DNA of 57,679 bases from Alistipes sp. (GTDB taxonomy: Bacteria > Bacteroidota > Bacteroidia > Bacteroidales > Rikenellaceae), in the NCBI GenBank assembly GCA_017483225.1, contig JAFULF010000020.1, positions 1 to 57,679 on the forward strand, written 5' to 3'. The notes under the pieces are model-generated. The model saw only the letters and a list, made by a program, of their open reading frames with translations, was not told the DNA's origin and ran no database searches. Both the position numbers and the translations under genes were made by a program. Shown here in pieces: positions 1 through 7,292 of this stretch. Every line of letters starts with the position of its first letter. Position 1 is the first letter of the stretch.

Positions 1-62
1 CCCGTTAAAACCATCTCTGACGAGGGTGCGATGCCCACATTTTGGGCAAACTTTTTATCCAT
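1..62 (-). pseudogene. 5' end of an IS1-like zinc-ribbon transposase gene, frameshifted and cut by the window edge
   Basis: Read on the minus strand, an ATG at 62 follows a Bacteroidetes -7 element. Its own frame (MDKKFAQNVG) does not resemble any protein I know. The next frame reads KVCPKCGHRTLVRDGFNG, a typical zinc-ribbon opening (CPxC) of IS1/IS1595-type transposases. Adding one A to the run of five A after ATG GAT would join them as MDKKVCPKCG. I infer a one-base deletion or sequencing error in a homopolymer at the start of a transposase gene that leaves the window leftwards. With only about 20 codons visible, the family assignment is tentative. Confidence 0.4.
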
Positions 63-79
63 TTCTAACGCAAATAGTG

Positions 80-87
80 CAAATATA
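80..87 (-). promoter_or_regulatory. Candidate -7 element (TATATTTG) for the left-end transposase-like gene
   Basis: The minus strand reads TATATTTG, matching the Bacteroidetes TAnnTTTG consensus. It lies 17 bp upstream of the ATG at 62, which implies a very short leader. No clear -33 TTG is visible at the usual distance. Confidence 0.35.
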
Positions 88-193
88 TAAAAATCAATCG
101 ATTGCCCCGATTTTATCTACTAATTTTGACCAATAAGCCCACCATCTCCACAAAATGGCTCTTCAAGCCTCGCCATTGCAGTAGTCGGTCGTT

Positions 194-301
194 GGATTCT
201 TTGATTGAGGTTGCAAGGATAATTATATTTATACGTTTCGCCTTTGGCTACACTTGAAAGGTATCCTTGCGAGGACGCAACAAGTTGCGACCTTCGAATC
301 C
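194..301. repeat. Nested inverted repeat in the left intergenic region
   Basis: An outer pair GGATTC (194-199) / GAATCC (296-301) encloses a perfect 9-bp pair GCAAGGATA (213-221) / TATCCTTGC (262-270). The segment lies inside a minus-strand open frame of 67 codons (120-323) that has no start codon near its beginning. The function is unknown. It could be part of a mobile element end or a structured transcript. Apart from this, the transposase start and the palindromic repeat at 337-486, I see no gene in 63-589. Confidence 0.4.
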
Positions 302-336
302 AGTGCCCTCCGCAATCTTTTTGTCAGAGGAGTTTT

Positions 337-486
337 GGCGCAACGGTAAAGGCTGTTAAAGGTTATTAAAGGCTATTAAGGGAAACGCAGGCATTTGAAA
401 AGTTGTATGAATCCGCAGCGTATTGCGCAACATTAATAACCATTAATAAACCTTAACTCCCTTAATATCCCTTAAACTTTTGCGCC
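337..486. repeat. Palindromic intergenic repeat, copy A
   Basis: The 150-bp element starts with GGCGCAA and ends with TTGCGCC. One arm is built of TAAAGG / ATTAAGG units running to ATTAAGGGAAACGCAG, and the other of ATTAATAACC / CCTTAA units in inverted orientation. The centre contains GTTGTATGAATCCG. Its reverse complement aligns almost end to end with 19986-20144, and its left arm plus centre with 50616-50707. It lies downstream of the PspC gene that ends at 590 and contains no gene. Confidence 0.75.
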
Positions 487-589
487 ACCTAACCCCGGCG
501 TAACACCAAAGCGACATTGTTATACACGTTCAAGCCCCCCACACACCCTCTTCCTTGTGGGTGGGTAATTAAGGTGCCATTAAGGTCAA

Positions 590-1666
590 TTAAGGGAGAA
601 GGACCTCCTCCTTGCGCATAATGCGCTCGACCTCAGAGGTTGTTGCTCCCTGCACGCCGGAGAGTACCGTGACAAGCAGTGCGATAAACATTGCGCAAGT
701 GAGCAGAAAGCCCGTGATAAGCACCCACCGGCGAGGCCGCTTGTTGCGCAGCAGTGTCACGAACAGGTATGCTATGATGGCGGTAGGGAGTGCCACCACA
801 CCGATAGAGAGTAGCGGGATGGCAAGGCCGTGCGTCGCAACCATATCGTTGAGCGTGCCGAGGTGGCCGAGGTGGATGAAGTCGGCGATGCCTGCACCCG
901 TACCTACGACGATGGCTATCGCCCCGACAATCATCGCCAGACACCCCATAACCAGCGGGAAGAGCATTATGGCGACGAAGATTTTGAGCAGCACGACAGC
1001 TATACGCCCCAGCAGGGTGATGAAGGTTGCTATGCTCGACCTCGCCTGCTCCTGTGGCGTGTCGGACTGGCGGTCGGCGATAGCCTTGATGGTCACCGTC
1101 TCGCCCTCCATTTCGAGCTTCTGTCGTGCCGATTTCGCCGCAGGAACGGCAAACCAGAGGATGAGGTATGTGATGGCGACACCGAGCATAATCCCCGAGA
1201 ATAGCTCTGCAATATCCCAATCGAAGCACCTGAATATCACAAGGAGCACAAAGGGCAGGGTGGCGAGCAGGCGCACAACCACGGGGTCGATGTCGAAGTA
1301 GCGGGCAAGGCCGGAGCATACGCCGCCAATCCTCGATTCCTCCATATTGCGATACAATCGGCGGGGGATGCGGGGCTCATTGCTCTGCTCCGGCCTACTC
1401 TCCTCGCCCGAGATATCCTCTGCCGTGCCGAGCTGTGAGATTATATTCTCAACGAGCGGCAACGTCACAATCTCTGCGCCGCTGCTCTGTGCAGAGAGTA
1501 TCATCTCCGCAATGTGGGCTTCGATATCGGCCAGAATCTCCTCCTTGTCCGACGACTTCGCATAGGCGGACTCTATCGAGGCGAGGTACTCTTTGAGTCG
1601 GGTATATGCCACCTTGTCGAATGTGAAGCCTATGCCCGATATGCTGCATCTCTTTGTCTCATTCAT
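590..1666 (-). CDS. PspC domain-containing multi-pass membrane protein
   Basis: This 358-residue inner-membrane protein has a PspC domain at about residues 102-177 (RRLYRNMEESRIGGVCSGLA and a following membrane helix), as in phage-shock-protein and stress-sensing envelope proteins. Residues 1-95 form a soluble, acidic, helical N-terminal region homologous to that of the smaller PspC protein at 2004-2546 (FTFDKVAYTRLKEYL versus FTLDKDAYERLSEYL). Four further hydrophobic segments lie between about 210 and 338. It is the last gene of a three-gene operon, 14 bp after padR. PadR/PspC pairs are common in Bacteroidetes; the precise signal and partner are unknown. The pairing suggests two paralogues made from one ancestor, the longer carrying an added C-terminal membrane module. 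Confidence 0.85.
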   Translation of the reverse strand: MNETKRCSISGIGFTFDKVAYTRLKEYLASIESAYAKSSDKEEILADIEAHIAEMILSAQSSGAEIVTLPLVENIISQLGTAEDISGEESRPEQSNEPRIPRRLYRNMEESRIGGVCSGLARYFDIDPVVVRLLATLPFVLLVIFRCFDWDIAELFSGIMLGVAITYLILWFAVPAAKSARQKLEMEGETVTIKAIADRQSDTPQEQARSSIATFITLLGRIAVVLLKIFVAIMLFPLVMGCLAMIVGAIAIVVGTGAGIADFIHLGHLGTLNDMVATHGLAIPLLSIGVVALPTAIIAYLFVTLLRNKRPRRWVLITGFLLTCAMFIALLVTVLSGVQGATTSEVERIMRKEEVLLP

Positions 1667-1680
1667 AATCGTTCTCCTCT

Positions 1681-2016
1681 TTATTTGTTTCGGATAGCTC
1701 TAATCTGCTCGACCAGCCTCTCCCACGCCTCATCCAGTGAGGCGAGGTACTCCTTGCCCTCTGCCGTCAGCGCATAGTATTTGCGTGGAGGCCCCTGCGG
1801 CGACTCCTCCCAACGGTAGGTGAGGTAGCCCGCATTCTTCATACGTGACAGGATAGGGTAGAGCGTGCCCTCCACGACAATCATCTCGGCACGCTTCAAC
1901 TCTGCGATTATCGCCGGAGCGTAGGAGTCTCCGGAGTCGAGTATTGCCAATACACAATAATCCAATATCCCTTTGCGCATCTGCGCCTTTACGTTCTCCT
2001 CTCTCATCGCTGACAT
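1681..2016 (-). CDS. PadR family transcriptional regulator
   Basis: The 111-residue protein has the PadR winged-helix signature: a conserved N-terminal helix (MRKGILDYCVLAILDSGDSY), the recognition region VVEGTLYPILSRMKNAGYL and the wing SPQGPPRKYYALTAEGKEYL, then a short dimerisation helix. Members are usually repressors that respond to small molecules or membrane stress. The ATG at 2016 overlaps the end of the upstream PspC gene by 13 bp; a second in-frame ATG at 2007 is possible. The gene sits between two PspC-domain genes, so it probably controls its own operon, perhaps through the direct repeats in the promoter at 2607-2634. Confidence 0.93.
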   Translation of the reverse strand: MSAMREENVKAQMRKGILDYCVLAILDSGDSYAPAIIAELKRAEMIVVEGTLYPILSRMKNAGYLTYRWEESPQGPPRKYYALTAEGKEYLASLDEAWERLVEQIRAIRNK

Positions 2017-2546
2017 CCCTTATTAAAGTGTTTGAAACTCTCGCTCGAATCCTCCTTATCATCCTGCTCGGGGATGACAATCCAGAGTATGATATAAAAC
2101 CAGACGGAGAGTCCGAAGCATACCACAAAAATAAGCATCAGCACCCTTACCAGCGAGGGGTCGAGTTCCAGATACTTGGCAAGGCCTCCGCAGACACCCG
2201 CCAATACACGCCCCTTGCGTATGCGGCGCAGAGGACGTGGCGACGAGGTGTCGCTTGCTCCCCGATGCTCCTCCTCGCTCGGCGTTGTGCGAGGGCCGAA
2301 CTCCTCCGGCCTGCCCATCCTCGATATAGCCCCTTCGACCATCCGCAGCGATACTACCATCAGCGAGGAGGGTAGCCCCTCACGAAAAATCTCGGCCATC
2401 CTTGATTCTATGTCCGTCATCACCTCATCAACACTCTCCGTGAGGCGACTCCTTACGTCAGAGAGATACTCCGACAGCCTCTCGTAGGCATCCTTGTCGA
2501 GCGTAAACCCCTGACCTCCAACATTTACGTTAATAGTCTCTTTCAT
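2004..2546 (-). CDS. PspC domain-containing protein (short form)
   Basis: This 180-residue protein is the first gene of the PspC-PadR-PspC operon. Residues 1-80 are a soluble helical domain shared with the long paralogue at 590-1666. Residues about 106-160 are the PspC domain (GRVLAGVCGGLAKYLELDPS, then a hydrophobic helix ending in WIVIPE). The tail is charged and cytoplasmic. PspC proteins in Proteobacteria relay membrane stress; in Bacteroidetes they are often encoded beside PadR-type repressors. Its stop codon lies inside the padR start region, which points to translational coupling. Its promoter is at 2602-2632. Confidence 0.88.
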   Translation of the reverse strand: MKETINVNVGGQGFTLDKDAYERLSEYLSDVRSRLTESVDEVMTDIESRMAEIFREGLPSSLMVVSLRMVEGAISRMGRPEEFGPRTTPSEEEHRGASDTSSPRPLRRIRKGRVLAGVCGGLAKYLELDPSLVRVLMLIFVVCFGLSVWFYIILWIVIPEQDDKEDSSESFKHFNKGCQR

Positions 2547-2601
2547 ACGTGTTCTTCAATTTTTGTAAGTATTGTCTGCTAAAACCACTACTTTTACTTT
2601 G

Positions 2602-2634
2602 CAAATATAATGCAATATTTGGTATTATGCAATA
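2602..2634 (-). promoter_or_regulatory. Promoter of the PspC-PadR operon with a candidate PadR operator
   Basis: On the minus strand TTG (2632-2630) lies 20 bp before TATATTTG (2609-2602), a good Bacteroidetes promoter. Overlapping it are two direct repeats on the plus strand, ATAATGCAATA (2607-2617) and ATTATGCAATA (2624-2634), starting 17 bp apart. They cover both promoter elements, as expected for a repressor site. Assigning them to PadR is inference from the operon content. Confidence 0.6.
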
Positions 2635-2651
2635 CATAGTAGTGTAAAAAC

Positions 2652-2685
2652 AAAAAAAACTTTGGACTTCGGCCCAAAGTTTTTC
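2652..2685 (-). terminator. Intrinsic terminator after the yhcH-like gene
   Basis: An 8-bp stem AACTTTGG (2658-2665) / CCAAAGTT (2674-2681) is followed on the minus strand by a run of T. It lies 9 bp past the stop of the gene ending at 2694 and closes the long grpE-to-yhcH transcription unit. Confidence 0.85.
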
Positions 2686-2693
2686 CTTGTTGC

Positions 2694-3146
2694 CTACTTC
2701 AATACCTTGAAAATCATCTTCTTGACCTTTCCATTGCCGAGCATCGGTGCGTGAGCATCCTCCGGCATAAGGATTGTGAACTGACCTTCGCACAGGGTGT
2801 AGAACGTCTGTGGCTCGTCGGTATAGAACTGCACGTCACGCTCGGTGTCGAACTCGCCCTTTGCCTTCTTGCAATCCTTGCGCTCCATCCAGCCGAACTC
2901 CTCCTTTGTGGCTCCGCCGACGATTACCTGAATGTCAATATACTTGTCGTGTACCTCCAAGAGGGCATCGTAGCGAGGTTTGAGGTCAATCTCCATAACA
3001 TTTACAAAGACCTCGTCGCCGACAATCTGGTGCTTGCCCGGAGCGATGGTCTTGGTGTTGCACGTTGCGAGAAAGTCGAAGGCGGCCTTCAAGCGTGGGT
3101 TGAGCGAGTAGTACAACTCTGCATTTTTGATAGAGTCTAAAATCAT
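2694..3146 (-). CDS. YhcH/YjgK/YiaL (EbgC-like, DUF386) family protein
   Basis: The 150-residue single-domain beta-barrel (cupin-like) protein matches the YhcH/YjgK/YiaL family over its full length. Family features visible are GKHQIVGDEVFVNV near residues 37-50, LEVHDKYIDIQVIVGG near 63-78 and the C-terminal MPEDAHAPML near 128-137, which contributes metal-binding residues in related proteins. Known members include the EbgC beta subunit of evolved beta-galactosidase and the sialic-acid anomerase NanQ, so a role with a sugar anomer is likely but the substrate cannot be read here. The gene is the last of the operon, 22 bp after the EEP gene. Confidence 0.9.
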   Translation of the reverse strand: MILDSIKNAELYYSLNPRLKAAFDFLATCNTKTIAPGKHQIVGDEVFVNVMEIDLKPRYDALLEVHDKYIDIQVIVGGATKEEFGWMERKDCKKAKGEFDTERDVQFYTDEPQTFYTLCEGQFTILMPEDAHAPMLGNGKVKKMIFKVLK

Positions 3147-3168
3147 AGTTTCCTTGAATATTTTGTTG

Positions 3169-4290
3169 TTACTTCTTTTTCATTCTCAGTCGGCAGATTA
3201 CGGGGTAGTGGTCCGAGTAGTGCACCGTATCATCCACATCGCAGGTCACAACCTCCACCCTGTCGGATACCAGCATATAATCTATGCGCATCAGGTTGAA
3301 GAATCCGTTGAACGTGTGGGCATATCCCACGCCTCGCTCTCTGAATGTGTCGTTCAGCCCCTCGGCGATATTGTTGTAGGTATAGGAGAGTGGCACGTCG
3401 TTGAAGTCGCCACAGACGATGACCGGATATGGCGAGGAGTCGATAAAACGCTTGATGCGTCGAGCCTGCTCGGCACGCTTCACATTATTGTCGCAAAGAC
3501 GTGTGGCGATGCTGCTTATGCGGCTTCGGCTGGCGGTATCGACCAGATACTCGTGCTCCTCGATAAATTGGGTGTCGGCACTGCGTAGTGACGTGGATTG
3601 CAGGTGCAGGTTTATCACACGCACCGTATCCTCGCTCCTCTTGATGAAGAGGTCTGCCCAGTTGGCCGTATAGCGGGATATGGAGTCAATCTCGCCGTGA
3701 CGCAGGATGCGGTGGCGGGTGATTATCTCGCACGAGAAGTCGGTCGCTCCGCTGATTGTCGAGCGGTAGCTATCGCCGAGTTTGAGCCACTCCTCGTTCA
3801 CATCAATCAGGAACTCCTGCAAGGCGATGATATCGGGATTTACCCTCTTGACATAATCGACGATGCCCTCGGCCTTGCCGTTGGCGACGTTGTAGCTGAT
3901 GGCCTTGACGAAGCGTCGCTCCACGAAGGAGGAGGGGTTGCGTGTAGGGTCTATCCGGTAGTATCTGCCCACCGAGAAGAGCCCGATGACTACGGCGACG
4001 GAGGCGATGGCGACGTTGTACCAACGGCCTCGGACAACCCACCACAGCGCAACGATGAGGTCGAAGATGTAGATTATCGGTGCACCGAGAGCCACCAGCG
4101 AGAGCCACCCCATACGCTCCGGCTCCACGTGAGGAGTCACGGTGCAGATGATGGTTGCTGCGGTGAGCACCACCATCATCAGCCACACAAAGATATCCGG
4201 AGCGACGAGCCACGACCTGCGACCCTTGCCCGACGATGCTCTGCGGCGTTTGTTGTTGCGGCTGAATCCGCTGTTGTATATATCTGCCAT
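3169..4290 (-). CDS. Membrane-anchored endonuclease/exonuclease/phosphatase (EEP) family hydrolase
   Basis: The 373-residue protein has a basic cytoplasmic N-terminus (RNNKRRRASSGKGRRS), three hydrophobic helices before about residue 115, then a C-terminal EEP fold. Catalytic motifs are in order: SYNVANG and ALQEF (metal-binding Asn and Glu), VCGDFNDVP, RIDYMLVS and YSDHYPV. The family includes DNases, sphingomyelinases and inositol phosphatases, so the substrate is unknown; the domain probably faces the periplasm. I start at the ATG at 4290, two bases after the rhomboid stop, rather than an upstream ATG at 4347 inside that gene. Confidence 0.85.
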   Translation of the reverse strand: MADIYNSGFSRNNKRRRASSGKGRRSWLVAPDIFVWLMMVVLTAATIICTVTPHVEPERMGWLSLVALGAPIIYIFDLIVALWWVVRGRWYNVAIASVAVVIGLFSVGRYYRIDPTRNPSSFVERRFVKAISYNVANGKAEGIVDYVKRVNPDIIALQEFLIDVNEEWLKLGDSYRSTISGATDFSCEIITRHRILRHGEIDSISRYTANWADLFIKRSEDTVRVINLHLQSTSLRSADTQFIEEHEYLVDTASRSRISSIATRLCDNNVKRAEQARRIKRFIDSSPYPVIVCGDFNDVPLSYTYNNIAEGLNDTFRERGVGYAHTFNGFFNLMRIDYMLVSDRVEVVTCDVDDTVHYSDHYPVICRLRMKKK

Positions 4291-4292
4291 CG

Positions 4293-4904
4293 TTAGTAGC
4301 GGATGAATCCTCGTTTTTTCCAGTAGGAGAGCAGCAGCCATCCCCATAACATACCGCCTACGTGTGCGAAGTGAGCCACGCCGGCATCAAAGCCTCCCCA
4401 GCCTTGGAACAACTCCAAGATGACATATCCGATGACGAACCACTTCGCCTTGATAGGGAACGGGAAGGGGATTATGAATATCTGCTCGTTGGGGTGCATC
4501 ACGCCGAAGGCGAGCAGCAGACCCATAACGGCACCCGATGCACCGAGCATCGTGAAGGCGTACTCCTGCGAGAGCCACGCCACCATCATCTGCAACAGGG
4601 CGGCGCCGATGCCGCATACCATATAATATACGAGGAAGCGGCGTGAGCCGAGCTCATATTCGAGCGTGCGGCCAAACATCCACAGCGCAAACATATTAAA
4701 GAACAGGTGCGACAGGCTGCCGTGCAGGAACATATAGGTCACAAACTGATAGGTGTGGTAGAGCGGTGAGCCTACCCAAAAGAGCTGCCCATAGGTGCTT
4801 GCAAAGAGGTCGAACCTCGGAATGAGAAACATCGCCAACCATATCATCGAGTTGGCAATTATAAGGTTTTTCACCACGGGGGGTGTGCGAAAATATGAAT
4901 TCAT
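4293..4904 (-). CDS. Rhomboid family intramembrane serine protease
   Basis: The 203-residue polytopic protein has six predicted membrane helices. The catalytic serine is in GASGAVMG (about residues 121-128), the partner histidine in VAHFAHVGGMLWG near the C-terminus, and the L1-loop region and helix 2 show the family pattern HGSLSHLFFNMFALWMFG. Rhomboids cleave membrane proteins inside the bilayer; the substrate is not predictable. It lies 18 bp after mutL and 2 bp before the EEP gene, so the two membrane enzymes are probably cotranslated. Confidence 0.93.
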   Translation of the reverse strand: MNSYFRTPPVVKNLIIANSMIWLAMFLIPRFDLFASTYGQLFWVGSPLYHTYQFVTYMFLHGSLSHLFFNMFALWMFGRTLEYELGSRRFLVYYMVCGIGAALLQMMVAWLSQEYAFTMLGASGAVMGLLLAFGVMHPNEQIFIIPFPFPIKAKWFVIGYVILELFQGWGGFDAGVAHFAHVGGMLWGWLLLSYWKKRGFIRY

Positions 4905-4922
4905 AATCTTCTCGTTTTTTTC

Positions 4923-6857
4923 TTATCGTAACATCTTCTCTATGTTCTCCAAACTCAACTCCACCATTATCGCTCGGCCCGATGGAGTGTAGTACCTCTC
5001 TTTGAGGTTTTGCAGACGTTGCGCTATCGCCTCGGCATCCGCCTGCGTATAGTTCCTGCGGCGTGAGGCCTCGCCGTGAGCAAGTGTCGTGGCCATACGC
5101 TCCTTGACAAGGTCGCCGAGCGACTCGGGTGTGGAGAGCACCTGAATCAACTCGTAGAGTATCTGGTCGATATTCTCGACCGAGGTGTCTGTCGGTATGC
5201 CGTTGAGCTCCACTCGGCCGCCACCCTTCAACTCCATATCGAAGCCCAGCGATGCAATATCCACGTCGTACTCCTCCAAGGTGGCGTAGTCGCCGTCGGA
5301 GAGGGTCAGCGACTCCGGAAACAGCAGCTTCTGCGACACGGTCGAGCCACTGCCCAGCATCGCCATATAGGTATCGAAGAGGATGCGCTCGTGCGCACGC
5401 TTCAAGTCCATAAATGCGGGGTGTCCGCCACAGAGCATCATAGCGTATCCTCCGCCGATATATCGCACGTCGGAGAGTTGAGGTGCCGCCTCCGACTCTA
5501 TATCCAGATATTGCTCCTCGGCATCGTTGCCCACGTAGTCGAAGGAGCTGCCTTGCACGTCCGCTGCCGAAGCCTGTGGAGTGAAGCCTCCCGCCTCGTC
5601 AATGCCGGCGAGGCTATTTATGCTGTCGAACTCCTCGAAGATGTCGTCGGTCGTCCTGCCCGCAGCCGATGCGCCCCCAAAGCCTCCGGTCGGCGTGGCG
5701 GACGGGATGGCGAACTCGTCGCCAAACTCCTGCGTGCCCACGTCGGAGAGGAATGGGTTGTAGTTATCTCGTGTTGTGGCACGAGGCTCGTGATAGACCA
5801 CGCCACTCTGCGCCACGGGAATCTCCACCGCCGCCTCATTGTCGAAGTCCATCATCGGCACCGCCCCCGTCTTTGCGAGGGTCTCACGCACGGCGGCGTT
5901 CAATATCTGCCATATAGCCTCCGAGTCGGCGAACTTGACCTCGGTCTTCTTGGCGTGAACATTCACGTCGATACGCTCGGGGTTGATTGTCAGGTAGATG
6001 AAAAACGATGGCGCAGCAGCATCGGGAATCAGCTTGTCGTAGGCCCTCAGTATCGCCTTGTTCAGGTATGGCGAGTGGAAGAAGCGGCCATTGACGAACA
6101 TATACTGCTCGTTGCCACGCAGCTTTGCCGCCGACGGATGGCCCACATAACCCTCCACCTTGGCAATCGTGGTCTCTACGCCCACATCCAGCAGGTTGTG
6201 CTTGATTGAGGAGCCGAAGATGCCGACGATACGCTCGGCGAGGTTCCCCTTCGGCAGGGAGTATATTGGTGCGCCGTTGCACATCAACTCCAACGTCACC
6301 TCCGGATGGCACAGAGCCACACGGCGAAACTCGTTCTTGATGCCTGCTGTGAGTTTGGACTCCTTGTTGTCGATGAACTTTCGACGGGCAGGGGTGTTGT
6401 AGAAGATGTTTCGCACGACAAACTGCGAGCCTACGGGCGCAGCCACAGGCCTCTGGTCGATAAACTCTCCGCCGTTGATTATGGTCTTGGTGCCGACCTC
6501 GGCATCCGCCTGACGGGTGGTAAGCTCCACCTGCGACACGGCGGCAATCGAGGCAAGCGCCTCGCCTCGGAATCCGAATGTATGGAGTGCGTAGATGTCG
6601 TCGAGCGAGGCTATCTTGCTCGTGGCGTGACACTCGAAGGCCATTCGGGCATCCGTCGGCGACATTCCGCAGCCGTCATCTATAATCTGTATCAGGTCAC
6701 GACCGCCATTGCTGAAATTGACCTTCACGGTGGAGGCTCCGGCGTCGATGGCATTCTCCATCATCTCCTTGATGGCGGATGACGGATACTCGACAACCTC
6801 GCCCGCCTTGATTTGGTTGGCGACAATCTCCGGTAGAACTTTTATGCGGTCCGACAT
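4923..6857 (-). CDS. mutL: DNA mismatch repair protein MutL
   Basis: The 644-residue protein has the GHKL ATPase N-terminal domain: KEMMENAIDAG with the catalytic Glu, DDGCGM, and GFRGEALASIAAVS, all within residues 1-105. The transducer domain follows to about 330, then a low-complexity linker and the C-terminal dimerisation domain. The endonuclease metal motif DQHA(x)2E(x)4E found in most bacteria without MutH is degenerate: residues about 484-495 read DLKRAHERILFD, keeping the first Asp and the Glu of HER but losing QHA. Nicking activity may therefore be absent or altered. It is cotranscribed with the small membrane gene 6 bp upstream. Confidence 0.96.
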   Translation of the reverse strand: MSDRIKVLPEIVANQIKAGEVVEYPSSAIKEMMENAIDAGASTVKVNFSNGGRDLIQIIDDGCGMSPTDARMAFECHATSKIASLDDIYALHTFGFRGEALASIAAVSQVELTTRQADAEVGTKTIINGGEFIDQRPVAAPVGSQFVVRNIFYNTPARRKFIDNKESKLTAGIKNEFRRVALCHPEVTLELMCNGAPIYSLPKGNLAERIVGIFGSSIKHNLLDVGVETTIAKVEGYVGHPSAAKLRGNEQYMFVNGRFFHSPYLNKAILRAYDKLIPDAAAPSFFIYLTINPERIDVNVHAKKTEVKFADSEAIWQILNAAVRETLAKTGAVPMMDFDNEAAVEIPVAQSGVVYHEPRATTRDNYNPFLSDVGTQEFGDEFAIPSATPTGGFGGASAAGRTTDDIFEEFDSINSLAGIDEAGGFTPQASAADVQGSSFDYVGNDAEEQYLDIESEAAPQLSDVRYIGGGYAMMLCGGHPAFMDLKRAHERILFDTYMAMLGSGSTVSQKLLFPESLTLSDGDYATLEEYDVDIASLGFDMELKGGGRVELNGIPTDTSVENIDQILYELIQVLSTPESLGDLVKERMATTLAHGEASRRRNYTQADAEAIAQRLQNLKERYYTPSGRAIMVELSLENIEKMLR

Positions 6858-6863
6858 ACGTTG

Positions 6864-7280
6864 TTACTCCTCTTTATAGTCGTTTGGTACAATGGTTATA
6901 GGGGTGTATGGGTTAAACTCCTCCACCTCGGCCTGCTGCTGCACGCTCTCACGTGCGGGGCGGGAGGCCATCGTGAAGATGTTCACCAAGCGTGGGTAGA
7001 GAACATACACAAAGACCAGAAGCAATACTCCGATGATGAGTATGCCTGCCTTCGAGAGTATGCCGCCCTCTCGGCTCTTCTGCTCCGAGCGACGCTGGTT
7101 GCGTGCCTCACGCATCGTGCGCAGGTACTGCCCGGGCTTGTACTCCTGTCCCTCATCTGCCACGCTCTCGCCTCGCAGCTCACGACGACGCTGCTCCCTG
7201 CGCTCCTTCTCCGGGTCGTAGTAGCGGGGGATGTAGTTGAAGGCGTTAGCCCTCCTCTTTACCGGTGAGAATAGTCCCAT
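6864..7280 (-). CDS. Small single-pass membrane protein of unknown function
   Basis: This 138-residue protein has a strongly charged N-terminal half rich in Arg and Glu (EKERREQRRRELRGE; RNQRRSEQKSRE), one hydrophobic helix at about residues 76-97 (KAGILIIGVLLLVFVYVLYP) and a short acidic C-terminal tail. The positive-inside rule places the large N-terminus in the cytoplasm. It sits between dnaJ (12 bp) and mutL (6 bp), so it is translated with both. I do not recognise a family. The basic coiled region could bind nucleic acid or ribosomes, but nothing in the sequence proves this. Confidence 0.8.
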   Translation of the reverse strand: MGLFSPVKRRANAFNYIPRYYDPEKERREQRRRELRGESVADEGQEYKPGQYLRTMREARNQRRSEQKSREGGILSKAGILIIGVLLLVFVYVLYPRLVNIFTMASRPARESVQQQAEVEEFNPYTPITIVPNDYKEE

Positions 7281-7292
7281 ATCAGCCCTCGT

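Noticed and set aside
282-305. tRNA-like T-loop TTCGAATCC
   Set aside because: No acceptor, anticodon or D arm can be built around it on either strand.
120-323. Minus-strand open frame of 67 codons near the left edge
   Set aside because: It has no start codon near its beginning, no ribosome-binding site and contains the nested inverted repeat; I cannot support it as a gene.
5076-6209. 377-residue open frame on the plus strand opposite mutL
   Set aside because: mutL has conserved motifs in the other strand; the plus frame is a His/Arg-rich shadow.
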